Notes: generated by a model from the letters alone, not told the origin. Positions 1 through 9,967 are shown, counted from the first letter of the stretch. The stretch: DNA of 64,000 nucleotides from Meghimatium bilineatum (GCA_034231615.1 CM067315.1:30909631-30973630); one strand, 5' to 3'. Program-made: numbers and translations.

Positions 1-470
1 CACTATATTAGTGCTCTAACCATCAGACTATACTAGTGCTCTAACCATTAGACTATGCTAGTGCTCTAACCATTACACTATAATAGTGATCTAACGATCA
101 GACTATACTGTGCTCTAACCATCAGACTATACTAGTGCTCTAACCATTACACTATATTAGTGCTCTAACAATCAGACTATACTGTGCTCTAACCATCAGA
201 CTATGCTGTGCTCTAACCATCAGACTATACTAGTGCTCTAACCATTACACTATAATAGTGCTCTAACCATTACACTATATTAGTGCTCTAACGATCAGAC
301 TATACTGTGCTCTAACGATCAGACTATACTATTGCTCTAACCATCAGACTATACTAGTGCTCTAACCATTAGACTATACTAGTGCTCTAACCATTAGACT
401 ATACTACTACTCTAACCATGACACAATACTAGTGCACTAGCCATTACACTATACCAGTAGTGCTCTAATT
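1..470. repeat. 25-bp minisatellite, truncated by left window edge
   Basis: About 17 head-to-tail units of roughly 25 bp, typified by 'ctctaaccatcagactatac'. Variants are catc/catt/gatc and loss of the 'ag' before 'tg'. The array is already in progress at base 1, so its full length is unknown. The last units near 400-470 are more diverged, which is usual at array edges. No coding potential. Confidence 0.95.
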
Positions 471-487
471 ATTAGAATAGAATCTCA

Positions 488-653
488 CCGAAGATGGATG
501 TGTCTGCCCATTGGCACAAATAAAATGGTGACACAGTTCATTTCCATTCTCTGGATTACATCCTGCTGGTAATCTAGTAGAACCACTATCCTGCTACAAG
601 AGAGATACATCGGGAGTTTGAGAATCGACACGGAAGAAGAGGAAGATTATAAT
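488..653 (+). mobile_element. SINE family A copy (GAAGAAG-tailed)
   Basis: Matches a dispersed ~150-bp element. It runs from 'ggatgtgtc..gccattggcgc' through 'ttccattctctgga.tacat' and 'cctgctggaaatctag' to 'gggagtttgaga', and ends in a GAA-rich tail. Other copies are at 11,544-11,689, 29,388-29,548 (minus), 48,700-48,845 (minus) and 56,938-57,092. No tRNA-like B box is visible, so the head origin is unknown. This copy is diverged. Confidence 0.75.
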
Positions 654-724
654 AGAATAATTGTACATCTAACAACTGGGCAAAGTTAGAGCTCTAATGA
701 CTTGACAACTTTTACTACCTATAT

Positions 725-1062
725 AAAAAACATAAAACAAATAAAAGAAATAAATGTAAGAAATAAAATGAGATGTATACAGTTCCACAAGAACAATTAC
801 TTTCAATAGTGATACAATGAAAACTTGCATGCTGACATAGTTCCTTGTCAAAAATGATAATACATAGAGCAGTCGAAGATAAAAGAAGCTGAGGACAAAG
901 AAAATCATGGACAGACAACATCAAGGACTGAAGAGGTCAGAATTTTTCATTGGTCATCTGTAATTCTAGAAACACATTCTAGAAATCGATGGAGGACTTT
1001 GTGTTGAAGCATCCAATGTGGTACCCCTGTGACCCTGATGGGTTATGCATTACAAATATATA
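725..1062 (+). mobile_element. LINE 3' fragment, family a
   Basis: Decayed non-LTR retrotransposon tail. Broken frames resemble the post-RT 'kLarFGHvcRHdsL..kil.G' region and a C-terminal 'nRWRTLCVEASNVVP' stretch, ending at 'ccctgatgggtta'. The same end occurs at 7,885-8,300 and 61,085-61,400. No open frame survives. Confidence 0.6.
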
Positions 1063-1156
1063 ATTCTATTATAATGGTTCAGAATTCCCATTATTTATTG
1101 CTATGGAAATACTAGAGACTGGTCATAGAAATAGATCTTTAAAAATGGCTGATTAC

Positions 1157-1287
1157 CTGCTGAAGCATCTCCTTTTTAAGTGCTGTCTGGTTCCCCAAGG
1201 CCTTGCTAAGATCTTCTTCATATCCACAGTACTCATCTCTCACACAAGCATGTTCCAGCACAAGTGACTGAACCTTCTCAACATGAT
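1157..1287 (-). CDS. TRMT13: TRMT13 homologue, internal exon 5 of those seen
   Basis: Minus-strand exon between acceptor 'atttctttag' and donor 'CAG|gtaatc'. It starts in phase 1, taking the G left by the exon at 3,049, and encodes D-HVEKVQSLVLEHACVRDEY.. to ..LGNQTALKKEMLQQ, ending in phase 0. It corresponds to the helical linker of TRM13 proteins between the zinc fingers and the methyltransferase fold, where the human protein reads similarly before 'KHLKQQ'. The methyltransferase exons must lie left of base 1, since nothing matching is seen in 1-1,156. The exon assignment follows from phase agreement with the four exons upstream. Confidence 0.85.
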
Positions 1288-1639
1288 CTAAAGAAATTAA
1301 ATAAGAGAGTGCACTAAACATATAACATTTCAGTTTTCTGCAACTGGTTCAATTTTTTAAAAGAAGGCATATGGACACAACTTTTCAATAAAATATAATA
1401 ATAAAAAAAAGTATACTGAAGCTCATTAAAAACTCACCACCTGTATAATCCAGGAACAGAGTGTGAAATGTAAATATAAGTGCTTACAAGTTTACATATT
1501 TGGAATCTTTATTTATTTTTCTATGAATCCATGCTAGTCATTAATTCTTGCATTGGATTGTTATGCAATACATTGCATGTTGTGCAGGCAAGGGAGAAAA
1601 CCAAAATAGCAACCAATAATAAAAAATCTTTCACATTAC

Positions 1640-2540
1640 CCTAAGTATCTGGTATGTCCACCGTGTGCTTGCAAACAAGCTCTGCAGCGGCTCCTCATGG
1701 AAAGCACAAGTCTTTGAAGGAAATTCAGAGGAATCAAGTTCCTTTCATGTGTAAGAGCAGCTTCGAGCTCTTGCAAATTTGCTGGAGAAACTTACCTGTA
1801 GACTCTACGTCCAAGCTTGTCCCACAGATGTTCTAAAGGGGACATTTCTGGTGATAGGGCAGGCCACTCAACACAATGTTCTGCTGCTGTAGATATTGCT
1901 GTGTAAGCACATTACGGTGTGTGTACATGCTTTATCCTACTGGAGAAGCTGCAAGTCTGGATAATTTGTGTACTCAGGAACAACCAATGCACCCAGAGCC
2001 TCATCTCTATATCACACAGCTTTAACATTTCCATGGAAAACGTGCAGTCAAGCAATGGTAAAAATTGAATCCTCTCCAATAGGTGAACAGCCACCTTTAA
2101 ATAGTTTGTGCTGACGAACACAGTAATCTGCAAAGTGCTATCCACACTGTCTGCAATCCGCATACGTCCATAAGCAAAGGAGAGGTTGAATTTGCTCTCG
2201 TCTGTGAATAGGACAGCATTCAAGCGCAGCCTAGTCCATCTGATATGTTGCTCTGCCCACTGTAGGTACTGCTGATGATGTCTGTGAGTCAATTTTTGCC
2301 CAACATAGGGTCATCTTGCAGTAAGTCCAGTATCTCAGAGTCGTCGCATAACTGTAATTCGAGAGACTTGCCAATCTGTCCACTATTTCTCTTGCTGTTT
2401 GACTTGCAGGAAGGGAATGATTCCTTACGTGACTCAGCACAATATAATGATTCTGTGCACGGGAATAACTCATGGTTGGTCACTCCGGTCTATTCCAGGC
2501 ACTTCCAGTGGTTCCGCAACATTAATTGAGGCGTATAATA
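1640..2540 (-). pseudogene. Tc1-like transposase pseudogene
   Basis: Minus-strand fragments of a Tc1/mariner-superfamily (Tc1 branch) transposase in several frames. The N-terminal helix-turn-helix remnant lies near 2,280-2,470. 'WAEQHIRWTRLRLNAVLFTD' followed by ESKFNLSFA at about 2,165-2,275 carries the first catalytic Asp. The C-terminal 'EHLWDKLGRRVYR' and 'SMRSRCRACLQAHGGHTRY' lie at about 1,640-1,840, with the catalytic Glu of the DDE triad in EHLWD. The segment holding the second Asp is degraded, and frameshifts and stops interrupt the whole, so it is dead. The element may extend to ~2,870, but I did not identify its terminal repeats. Confidence 0.85.
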
Positions 2541-3048
2541 GTGTTGTCATATAATAGTGACAATGCCTCCTCCTGACATAAGCTCATTCCGGCTTCCAGC
2601 ATACCAATGCCTCGTAGGCTGTAGTTTTAAGATAGTCCAAGCATTTTAAGCACATGCACTGAGTGTTTTGTCTCAACAGCCTTTTTATAGCGAGTATACT
2701 GCGACAACACCTACCCATTTTCAGGGTCATAACTGCTGCGAATCGTGTTGCACATGTAATTTTCATTGTTTTCGTGTAGTCTATCTCCAAACCTGCGGGT
2801 TGAATCATGCATTTTTCATACCGGTAGCCATTCTACCTCATGACAAACACTTGGAAAAATGTTAAATTTTTTCCCCAGTTTCTAGGCAACAGTATATATA
2901 ATAGTGGTGCATTTTTAATGTGCTTCAGCATACAGTATAGTAATAAACCATTAATCCATTTGGGTCAGAGAGTTGCCACATTGGGGGAGATAATAAGTGA
3001 CAAATTAGTTTATATTCTCATAAAAAGGAAACATTTCAATAACCTCAC

Positions 3049-3118
3049 CTTCATAAAGTTTATTGACCCTTGTTATCATCGCAGCCAGTTCTGCTGACGT
3101 TAAGTCTTTGACACAAAC
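3049..3118 (-). CDS. TRMT13: TRMT13 homologue, internal exon 4 of those seen
   Basis: Minus-strand exon with acceptor 'atctgctgcag' and donor 'GAA G|gtgagg'. It starts in phase 0 and encodes VCVKDLTSAELAAMITRVNK-LYE plus one base. This aligns with the 'sSLSEEQLekLI.Kl.k..eg' segment of TRM13 proteins. It joins in phase to the exon at 5,920 on one side and to the exon at 1,157 on the other, where its trailing G completes GAT. Confidence 0.85.
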
Positions 3119-3254
3119 CTGCAGCAGATACATAATTATGAGATTTTTCACAAGTAGAGACATTTAATTATGTTGTTTCTAAACAGTATCATCTATCGTT
3201 GTATCTAACTACATGATGGACAAAACAGGACACAACGCCCCCTCCACTATTTGA

Positions 3255-3690
3255 TGTCCTTTTCAGGACAGACCAGAACCCAGGTCATTCCCCCAGTCCG
3301 TAACAGGACACCACCCAGGTCATTCGACCACATGATACACCCCGATATAGCCACAGAAAATTATATCACGGTTGAAAAGGGCGTGACTTTCTCAAGAAAG
3401 GCAAATCCAGTAATAAACAAACAAACAAAGGACACAACAGTAGTACTAAAGAGCCACTTAAATAGACTAAGACTGGTTCCATCACTTCTGTATCCATGTG
3501 GGTAGGCAACACAGACTGCAGGGCATATCCTGCACAACTGCATTACACCAAGCTAATTGAGGGAGGAGCACTGAGACAGATATCCACAGAAAAGCTGTAT
3601 GGGAACCTTGAGGAGCATTCAAATACAGCAAAATTTATCAAGATAACTGAAATTTCTGTGCAGATATGTTAAACTGCATGGGAGCCATGT
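3255..3690 (+). mobile_element. LINE 3' fragment, family b
   Basis: Remnant of the C-terminal region of an I/Jockey-like LINE. Broken frames give 'LNRLRLVPSLLYPCG', then an '..AtQTAgHILhnC' zinc-knuckle-like stretch and 'kLYGnLeE'. The same passage recurs at 12,530-12,770, 27,090-27,315 and 29,730-29,950. Non-functional. Confidence 0.7.
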
Positions 3691-3778
3691 AGAACTTTCA
3701 AAAACAGCAACATTTATCAAGATAAAAAAAAAGGGTTTAAAAGCCGTAGAAGATTGACTTAACTGTACTTGGTTTCCC

Positions 3779-3992
3779 ATATGTACGCCGTCCCTCTCAA
3801 TGAAGCAGCACGCCGCCTGCAGAGAGTACCACTCATAGCACGTAATTCCGTAGCTTCAAGTGATAATCCACAGGGATCTCCGAAAAAAAACCACCTTATA
3901 AACAAGATGACACAAGCCGGATTCGAACCCATGACATCTTGAACACAAGTCGAACAGCTTAACCACTACGCCAGGGAGATTCCCCCATTTCA
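3779..3992 (-). mobile_element. tRNA-derived SINE, family B
   Basis: Read on the minus strand it begins with a tRNA-like head holding an RNA polymerase III B-box match 'gggttcgaatcc' (about 3,918-3,930). The body contains 'gaagctacggaattacgtgc' and ends with 'cattgagagggacgg'. Sister copies are at 9,155-9,350 and 45,848-46,050. Confidence 0.75.
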
Positions 3993-4058
3993 AGATAACT
4001 GTTATAAAGAAGGCTGTTTTAAAATCGTGATAACCTTTTTGTTCTTAGAGATATTTAA

Positions 4059-4821
4059 CCTTAGGCATGCTGTGTTTACAATTACGCAATTTCTCTTCTG
4101 CTGCTGAATTAATTTTTGGAAATGTTATGCAATCGTCGGTGGCTGTTTTGAAATCGTGACAACTTTTTTGTTGTTACAGATATTTAAATAATATTTGCAA
4201 ACATAAATAAAGAATTAAATTCTGCATATATTGGTGTAAGGTTTGTTTGTGTGTGTGTAATACGAGTCGCATGAGAAAGTGATAAAGACAGATTTATACC
4301 CATCTAGATCTAGGTGTACCGTATTTTTCTTCGATCGACATCTGTTGACTATTATATATTTTACATAATGGAAACATTGTGGTATATTTTAAATAATGAA
4401 TTTGAAGAACTTATCTCTCAAGTTTTTCACTTTTCCATTTGAATAAATGATGACTTCACTGAATATACGATGAACGAATAGTATAATAAACTAGATTCAC
4501 TGTCATGTCGCTTCTCTGCAAAGCCGATGCTTACAGATTGCTTGATTTCCATTTCATAATCACACTACATCGTATATCGCCATTTTAACAACAGAAACAG
4601 GAAGTTAAATAAATTTTCTTCTCAATGTTGCCAAAACATTCTGTCAAAAAGTTACAGATCGAATGTTGCCAAAACATTCTGTCAAAAGGTTACCAATCTC
4701 GATTTTTTCATTTGGTTTCGGGTTTAGCATACTGGGTGGCGGATTTCGCCGTCCGCAATCAAGATATGGCATAATTTTGGTAAAATGCATCACTCAAATT
4801 GTAAACACAGCATGCTAAAGG
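4059..4821 (+). mobile_element. TTAA-flanked MITE (piggyBac-like), inner copy, 763 bp
   Basis: Terminal inverted repeats of 25 bp match at 23 positions: left 4,059-4,083 starting 'ccttaggcatgctgtg', right 4,797-4,821 ending 'cacagcatgctaaagg'. It is flanked on both sides by TTAA (4,055-4,058 and 4,822-4,825). TTAA duplication with CC..GG ends is the signature of piggyBac-superfamily elements. No ORF of note, so non-autonomous. It contains a 40-bp direct duplication at 4,624-4,705. A partial copy in the opposite orientation is at 47,860-48,110. Confidence 0.75.
4624..4705. repeat. Direct duplication, 40-bp unit x2
   Basis: Two adjacent near-identical copies of 'aatgttgccaaaacattctg' plus 'tcaaaa.gttac..atc', lying inside the TTAA element. 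Confidence 0.85.
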
Positions 4822-5919
4822 TTAAATAAATTGTGCACATATAAATAAAGAATTGAATTCTGCATATATTGGTGTAGGTTTTGATTGTGTGATACGAGAT
4901 ATGTAAGACAGTCTAAAAGACGATTTTCCACAAAACCCCAGCGATTTTTGAACTTTAAAATGATTTTATAATTGTATGAAGTTTATTACATTATTTGTAA
5001 ATATTTTGAAGTGGAAACAGAGTATACCAGAGACCTAATCTGGTGCGATTTATGGTCAATTTGTTGTAAAATTCAGGGATTAAATGTACAGGTATGTCTT
5101 AAAATCCTTCTATAAACCTACATCTGGCCCAGAAATGTATCGTGTGAACGTGGTTGATGTTTTAATATCAAATTAGATAAGGCAGTGTGGTGTAACTGAT
5201 TTTCGAGTGTGGAAATAACTTATCTCTCCATAAATAATCATTTGAATCACAATCCATAATGATTTTAATGAAAATTCGATAAAATATATGGTTATAAAAC
5301 CCAATTCACTGTCATGTTGATGCTTTTGTTTGAAATAGTCAATATATTGCAAAAATATTGATATTTACGTGACATTAGGCACATGATTGCCACTAAAACT
5401 GCTGGAAAAGGTAGTCAATTGAATAAAATGCCAGATTTAACAAATCTTGTAAAAAAATATTAAAAATTTGGGATCTTTAATTGACTAAAGTGTACCTAGC
5501 AATGGCGGTAAATATACTTGCCGCTTGCTAACCAGAGAAGGGGAAATGTCGGTAAATAAAGTTGCTGCACGCATCCTAAAGGTTAAACAATTACTGTAAT
5601 GATTTTCAGTTGTACAATTTTCAAGTAAATCCTAAAAATATTTGTCCAGTGCTATCCTGAATCCCACCACCAGGTCAGTAATTACGCCTGCAGCTGGGGG
5701 CGATAAATTGTTATGTTCAATCACGCATACCAACCAAGGCACACCAAAGTATCAGATTTATACCTGGAAGGAATAGCTGTGAGGTGGGCAATAAATATGT
5801 CAGGTTCAGTCACCCCTAAAAAGACAGCTACATGATCAAGCCCATAACTACAAGTTTCAGGTGTGCAATACAAAGAAAAAGACTGCAAGCACAGTTAATA
5901 TAATGTTTGTCAATACTAC

Positions 5920-5994
5920 CTTCTTGCTTTCTTGAGATATCTCTGTTGACTGTGTTCTCACTGGTCCTTTGTTGATACCTTGGATGTAATAAAT
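5920..5994 (-). CDS. TRMT13: TRMT13 homologue, internal exon 3 of those seen
   Basis: Minus-strand exon with acceptor 'cgtttgttatag' and donor 'AAG|gtagta'. It is 75 nt, phase 0 at both ends, and encodes IYYIQGINKGPVRTQSTEIS followed by QESKK. It aligns with the 'pdFYIQdINaGL' motif that follows the CHHC finger in TRM13 proteins. A 44-bp minisatellite starts only about 20 bp upstream of its acceptor, so the array supplies the likely branch-point region. Confidence 0.85.
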
Positions 5995-6015
5995 CTATAA
6001 CAAACGAGATGGCAA

Positions 6016-6465
6016 GATAAATATTGCATTGTCTGATTTCACATTCTGTGGTTCAACAAGATAAACATTGCATTGTCTGATACACATTCTGTTGTCTAAC
6101 AAAATAAATATTGCATTGTCTGATTCAACATTCTGTGGTTCAACAAGATAAACATTGCATTGTCTGATACAACATTCTGTTGTCTAATTAAATAAACATT
6201 GCTTTGTCTGACACAACATTCTGTTGTCTAACAAAATAAATATTGCATTGTCTGAAACAACATTCTGTCGTCTAACAAAATTAATATTGCATTGTCTGAA
6301 ACAACATTCTGTTGTCCAACAAAATAAATATTGCATTGTCTGAAACAACATTCTGTTGTCTAACAAAATAAATATTGCATTGTCTGAAACAACATTCTGT
6401 TGTCTAACAAAATAAATATTGCATTGTCTGAAACAACATTCTGTGTTCCAACAAAATAAACATAG
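6016..6465. repeat. 44-bp minisatellite, about 10 units
   Basis: Units of 44 bp built on 'aaataaatattgcattgtct' plus 'gaaacaacattctgttgtctaac'. The distal units (6,016-6,180) vary more (gataaa, tgtggttc). It lies in a TRMT13 intron, abutting the acceptor of the exon at 5,920-5,994. The minus-strand open frames through it are repeat artefacts. Confidence 0.95.
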
Positions 6466-6469
6466 TATG

Positions 6470-7100
6470 ATGATGATGATCCATACCCAGCCTGGCACAG
6501 GTTCTCCTCAGCTCTGGTGAGGATGTCTATAGTGTTTTGTTTATAGTTGGAAAAGATGGTAGTAGTTCTTGTCAAATGTCTGTTAGTTTTTGGCACTGGA
6601 GTAGTAGGTGTTCAACGGTCTCCTCTTGTACATTACAGTGTCTGAAATTTGGTTCTTTGGTGGATTTATTACGTTCGGGTGTTTATTAACAGGGCGTGGC
6701 CAGTTCTTAGCTGCAATCTGAGATTCTGGATAAACAACTAACCAACCACCATGGCCAATGGCATTAGTTTGTTTTGATCCCTAGGAATTATGAGAAACAT
6801 AACTCTTGTATCCTTTTTTCAATGGAGAGGTTTCTCCTGAGCTTCATTTCGAACCCAGAAGCCTCTCCTCTCTGTGATATTCAATGCTATGTGACATAGC
6901 CTCATATTAAGAGGGGATAAAACATAATTGTACAGATGAAGTATTGCTGAGTTTCCAAGAGAAGAACATATCGCTTGTTATGACATATGTTCTCTATTAT
7001 AGTTTTATTAGTATATTGGGGTTGGTCTGATTAGTAAGAGTTGGGATCTGATGGACAAGCTATACTGCCCTGTCTTGGGGCTGATGGTAACAGTAGTTCA
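6470..7100. other. No gene recognised
   Basis: TRMT13 intron sequence containing a short tga microsatellite (6,467-6,480) and degraded repeat-like sequence. No open frame with splice sites or recognised motif was found. Confidence 0.5.
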
Positions 7101-7104
7101 TTGA

Positions 7105-7345
7105 AGAAATCCATCATCCGTGTGTTGTCAGGTCCGAAAGGGAAGCACAGAACAGATCACTGCTTGCATTCCATAAGGGATTTTTGGGTGGAATTGGCGG
7201 TCACATCCCATATAGGATCAAATTGACTCAGAACACATGTTGAAATCGGATGTGTCAGACAGAAAAGTGTATATGTCACAAATAATCTGTAAATCATGCC
7301 ACAAAAGCATTCAGTTCTCTAGACTACATCCTGCTAATGTGCAGA
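7105..7345 (+). mobile_element. SINE family A2 fragment
   Basis: Diverged copy of the longer family-A relative. It carries 'ggtccgaaagggaagcacag', then a 'gggatttttgggtggaattggcggtc'-like middle, 'cggatgtgtcag' and 'attcagttctctagactaca' plus 'tcctgctaa'. Better copies are at 35,170-35,450 (minus) and 59,925-60,155. Confidence 0.6.
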
Positions 7346-7431
7346 AATTTAAGAAAGAATGTAGATAAAGAAGGCTCTGATGGACAAGCTCTATGACACT
7401 GTCTTGGGGCTGATGGTCACAGTAAAATGTA

Positions 7432-7625
7432 AAGTAACTCATAGCATTTATTAATGCCGTAGGGGTGTGAGATGTTAGTGATCTCACATTTCAGAGGCTC
7501 TGCATATGAGGGTGGTAGCCATCTCCTCTCCCTTGCAGTTTTTAACGTCCCATATTAATCCAGAACCCATTTAAGACTGGGTCGACCTGGGAGCCGTTGC
7601 GATCTGAAAATTGAAGAAATCCAAA
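7432..7625 (-). mobile_element. SINE family F, body/tail fragment
   Basis: Reverse complement of the body of the SINE at 59,490-59,757. It shares the core 'cgacccag.cttaaatgggt', 'gagatggctaccaccctcat' and the tail 'tctcacacccctacggcatt'. The tRNA head is missing. Confidence 0.75.
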
Positions 7626-7718
7626 CCAGTGCCTGACTGACTGGAGAATGATGATGAGGAACAAGAATGGCAAATACAGGAAAAAACATATTGCGCACAT
7701 AATGGTTATTATACTTAC

Positions 7719-7797
7719 TGCTTCCTGTGTAGCTTTCTTCCCTTTTGTGACATTGCACTTCTTCACGTGTTTCTCTAGGTCATCTGCATAACAGTTA
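7719..7797 (-). CDS. TRMT13: TRMT13 homologue, CHHC zinc-finger exon (exon 2 of those seen)
   Basis: Minus-strand exon, 79 nt. With acceptor 'aatatttcag' its first T completes CA|T (His) from the exon at 9,043. It encodes NCYADDLEKHVKKCNVTKGK then KATQEA, ending before donor 'gtaagt' in phase 0. Joined to the previous exon it reads CPLNPTH-NCYADDLEKHVKKC, a C-x5-H-x9-H-x3-C U11-48K-type CHHC zinc finger as in TRM13 proteins. A nearer AG at 7,784-7,785 gives the wrong phase and loses NCYA, so I chose 7,797. Confidence 0.9.
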
Positions 7798-7884
7798 CTG
7801 AAATATTTACACAGGAGATTAAAATCTAACTTGTTATCAATATCAGTGTTTGAGTGAAAATTAAATGTATTAATTTAACTCATT

Positions 7885-8300
7885 AGTGCTTTCAATTGTA
7901 CAATATGGTTGTGAGAGTTGGACACTCACTGTAGATATGGAGAGACGGTTGCAGGCCTTCATTAACAAATGTTACAGATGAATTCTGCGCATCACCCATA
8001 GAGAACGTAGGCCAAAAGGGTACGTAAGAAAGAAATTAGAGCAGTCAATGATTTTGTCAATAGTGATACAATGAAAACTTGCTTTGTTTGGGCAAGTATG
8101 CCGACATGATTCCTTGTCAAAAAAGATACTACATGGAACAGACGAAGATGAAAGAGGACAAAGAAAGTAATGGACATATTACATCAAGGAATGGACACGC
8201 ATGAATTTTTTCTGTCATCCGCAATGTTGAAGATAAAAATCTAGAGGATATTGTGTGTTAATGTAACCAATGTGGTACACCTCTATTGACCCTGATGGGT
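7885..8300 (+). mobile_element. LINE 3' fragment, family a
   Basis: The broken frame reads LQYGCESWTLTVDMERRLQA, then FINKCYR*ILRITHRERR, the palm-distal 'LlYGcEsWtl..e..rlqaFe.kcyRriLrI' signature of LINE reverse transcriptases. The tail ends at 'tgaccctgatgggtta' as in the other family-a copies. Stops and frameshifts show it is dead. A small inverted piece of the same head lies at 8,465-8,515. Confidence 0.75.
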
Positions 8301-9042
8301 TACGGCTTATGTATATGGATCATCTTCATAGTGGTTGTACGACTATCAAAAATACTCGGAATTTTTGAAAGGGATTAATATGTAAAACATTAGAAAATGT
8401 CAAATTGGTTATTACAAATATATTTAATGAGTTATAATAAATAAGAAATAGCATTTGTTTGAGAAGGCCTGTAACCATCTCTCCATATCTACAGAGAGTG
8501 TCCAACTCTCATAAAAATGGCACGTTAACAACATGTCTGCACTAAAATTTATTTAGGTCAGAGTGATAAATATGTGTTGATTTACTGTTTTGTTGTGTCT
8601 AGACTACTTGAAGGTGCCACCCACTGAGAGCCTCCCCATGTGTGCATCATCCACTGAGATCATACAATCCTCCTAAATTACATATCTCGAGACCCCCCCC
8701 CCCACTACTGATTGGTAATTATGGACAGATTAGAAAAGGGAAATAATTTGCCTAAATTTAATTTCGCTATCTGCAAAAAAGGTAGACCCTTTATCTGGGA
8801 TTGTACCATATTATATTCAATGTTAAAGTTTTATTCCTCTCATCATGTCTTAGATATCTTGACTGTCTGCTTTTAATTTTTGCTATAATTTGTCTTTTTA
8901 CTCCAGCATCTTTGAGGTACTTTTACATTAGTTTTCTTAGCTGTCCAGGCCTCATAGAATAGGAAGGAAATACAAGTCATAAGTACACTATTTTATATGT
9001 CACTGTCTCAGACATGTTCACTGTTAATATTTTACTACTCAC

Positions 9043-9089
9043 TGTGTAGGGTTTAATGGACAAGGAATCCTCACTCGTTCACTGTGAAT
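9043..9089 (-). CDS. TRMT13: TRMT13 homologue, exon encoding CPLNPTH (exon 1 of those seen)
   Basis: Minus-strand 47-nt exon with acceptor 'gtttcccccag' and donor 'ACA CA|gtgagt'. It encodes IHSERVRIPCPLNPT-H and ends in phase 2. It supplies the first Cys and His of the CHHC finger that continues at 7,797. TRM13 acts on tRNA: family members 2'-O-methylate the nucleotide at position 4. The start-codon exon with the CCCH-type finger should lie further right, before about 14.3 kb, but I could not identify it. Confidence 0.85.
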
Positions 9090-9154
9090 CTGGGGGAAAC
9101 AAATTGATACCATAATAAATTAGACCAAATGGTAAGTTATAATAAAGAGATCTT

Positions 9155-9350
9155 CCTATCAAAGTGGTTAAATCATTAGCTTTGTGCTCAAGAAGTTATG
9201 AGTTTGCATTCACTCCTCGACTTCTTACTTACAAAGTGAATCTTTTCGGATCCCTTGAAATCCGCTTGAAGCTATAAGTTACGTGCTACAAATGGTATGA
9301 TGGGCAGGTGGGGTGTCGCAAAAGACAGTGAGAGCCACCCACATGTAATC
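9155..9350 (+). mobile_element. tRNA-derived SINE, family B
   Basis: Head 'aaagtggttaaatcattagc' plus a decayed B box near 9,200, followed by the family body 'gaagctataagttacgtgct' and an 'agacagtgagagcc' stretch. Compare 3,779-3,992 and 45,848-46,050. Confidence 0.65.
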
Positions 9351-9369
9351 GTTGGTGTTAGCTAGCACT

Positions 9370-9465
9370 TTTTAACTCGCATAGTGCGGGCACATCTCCT
9401 TATAAGAACACCAAGGTGCTCGCAAGCATCAGGTTGAGAATGCCTGCTCTACACCTTTCAAACTA
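9370..9465 (+). repeat. Dispersed repeat G (hAT/SINE-like, unclassified)
   Basis: The segment 'acaccaaggtgctcgcaagc' followed by 'atcaggttgagaatgcctg' recurs at 30,366-30,517 and 55,272-55,580. In the 30-kb copy it is bounded by a short duplication (ctatg), so the family is mobile, but I cannot classify it. Confidence 0.5.
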
Positions 9466-9940
9466 TTTTTATATCACTTAACACATTGTCAATCAAGTTC
9501 GATGATTATCGAATTTTTGTTACATACTTTTAGTGAACAATTTAAATAATCGTTGAATGTGTCATACTTCAGTAATACAGCAATCAGCGATAGTATTACT
9601 AAAAATAAGTCATGAGAGATACTATATCATTCAAATATGGTTATGCCCATGAATATAGTGTTTTGATGTAGTTTGTAAGTGAATACTTAAATAATTCTGA
9701 TTTATTTGTAGTTGAGTGTGTTGAAAGTAAAGCAAAATGATGCCATACATAATAATAAATATGATTTAGTTCTTGAAATAACTTTTAAGTTAAATAACGT
9801 TAAAATTTCTTCAGACACCATACATTTGCTTTAATAGTAATTACATAAAACACAGGTTTATGAATCACTTGACTATTGCTAAGGGGTTATGAGGTTTAAA
9901 CACGAAAACAGACAAACGACAATATACAAGACATTTTCAA

Positions 9941-9967
9941 CATTTCGAACCATTAGGTCTTACTCAA
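9941..9967 (-). ncRNA. Degenerate hammerhead-like core motif 1
   Basis: Minus strand: a ttgagta box, then A, GACC, loop TAAT, GGTT, C and GAAA. The order conserved box, 4-bp stem II with a 4-nt loop, then GAAA matches a hammerhead catalytic core, with substitutions in CUGAUGA. Related motifs are at 14,683, 40,376 and 55,661. Probably a relic carried by a retroelement. Not expected to cleave. Confidence 0.4.

Larger units (their letters stand above)
4010..5585 (+). mobile_element. TTAA-type MITE (piggyBac-like), outer copy split by a second copy
   Basis: The outer element runs from 4,010 to the TTAA at 4,055, then resumes at 4,822 ('ttaaataaattgtgcaca') and ends near 5,585 with 'gcatcctaaagg' before TTAA. 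The interruption is the inner copy (4,059-4,821). Its left terminus appears lost next to the SINE ending at 3,992. It shares 'ttgaattctgcatatattgg' with the copies at 4,2xx and 19,2xx. No transposase is encoded. Confidence 0.65.

Noticed and set aside
6184-6596. Minus-strand ORF with repeated DNAIFILLDNRMLFQT
   Set aside because: Reading through the 44-bp array. The neighbouring true exon (5,920-5,994) is in a different frame context.
7719-7783. Shorter form of the TRMT13 zinc-finger exon using the AG at 7,784
   Set aside because: Would put the joined frame out of phase with the exon at 9,043 and delete NCYA. The acceptor at 7,798 restores both.
9155-9350. Functional tRNA gene
   Set aside because: Only A/B-box-like heads remain. 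No complete cloverleaf, and the sequence continues into a SINE body. The same holds for the heads at 3.9, 10.2, 24.3, 25.5, 41.4, 44.5, 45.9 and 59.5 kb.
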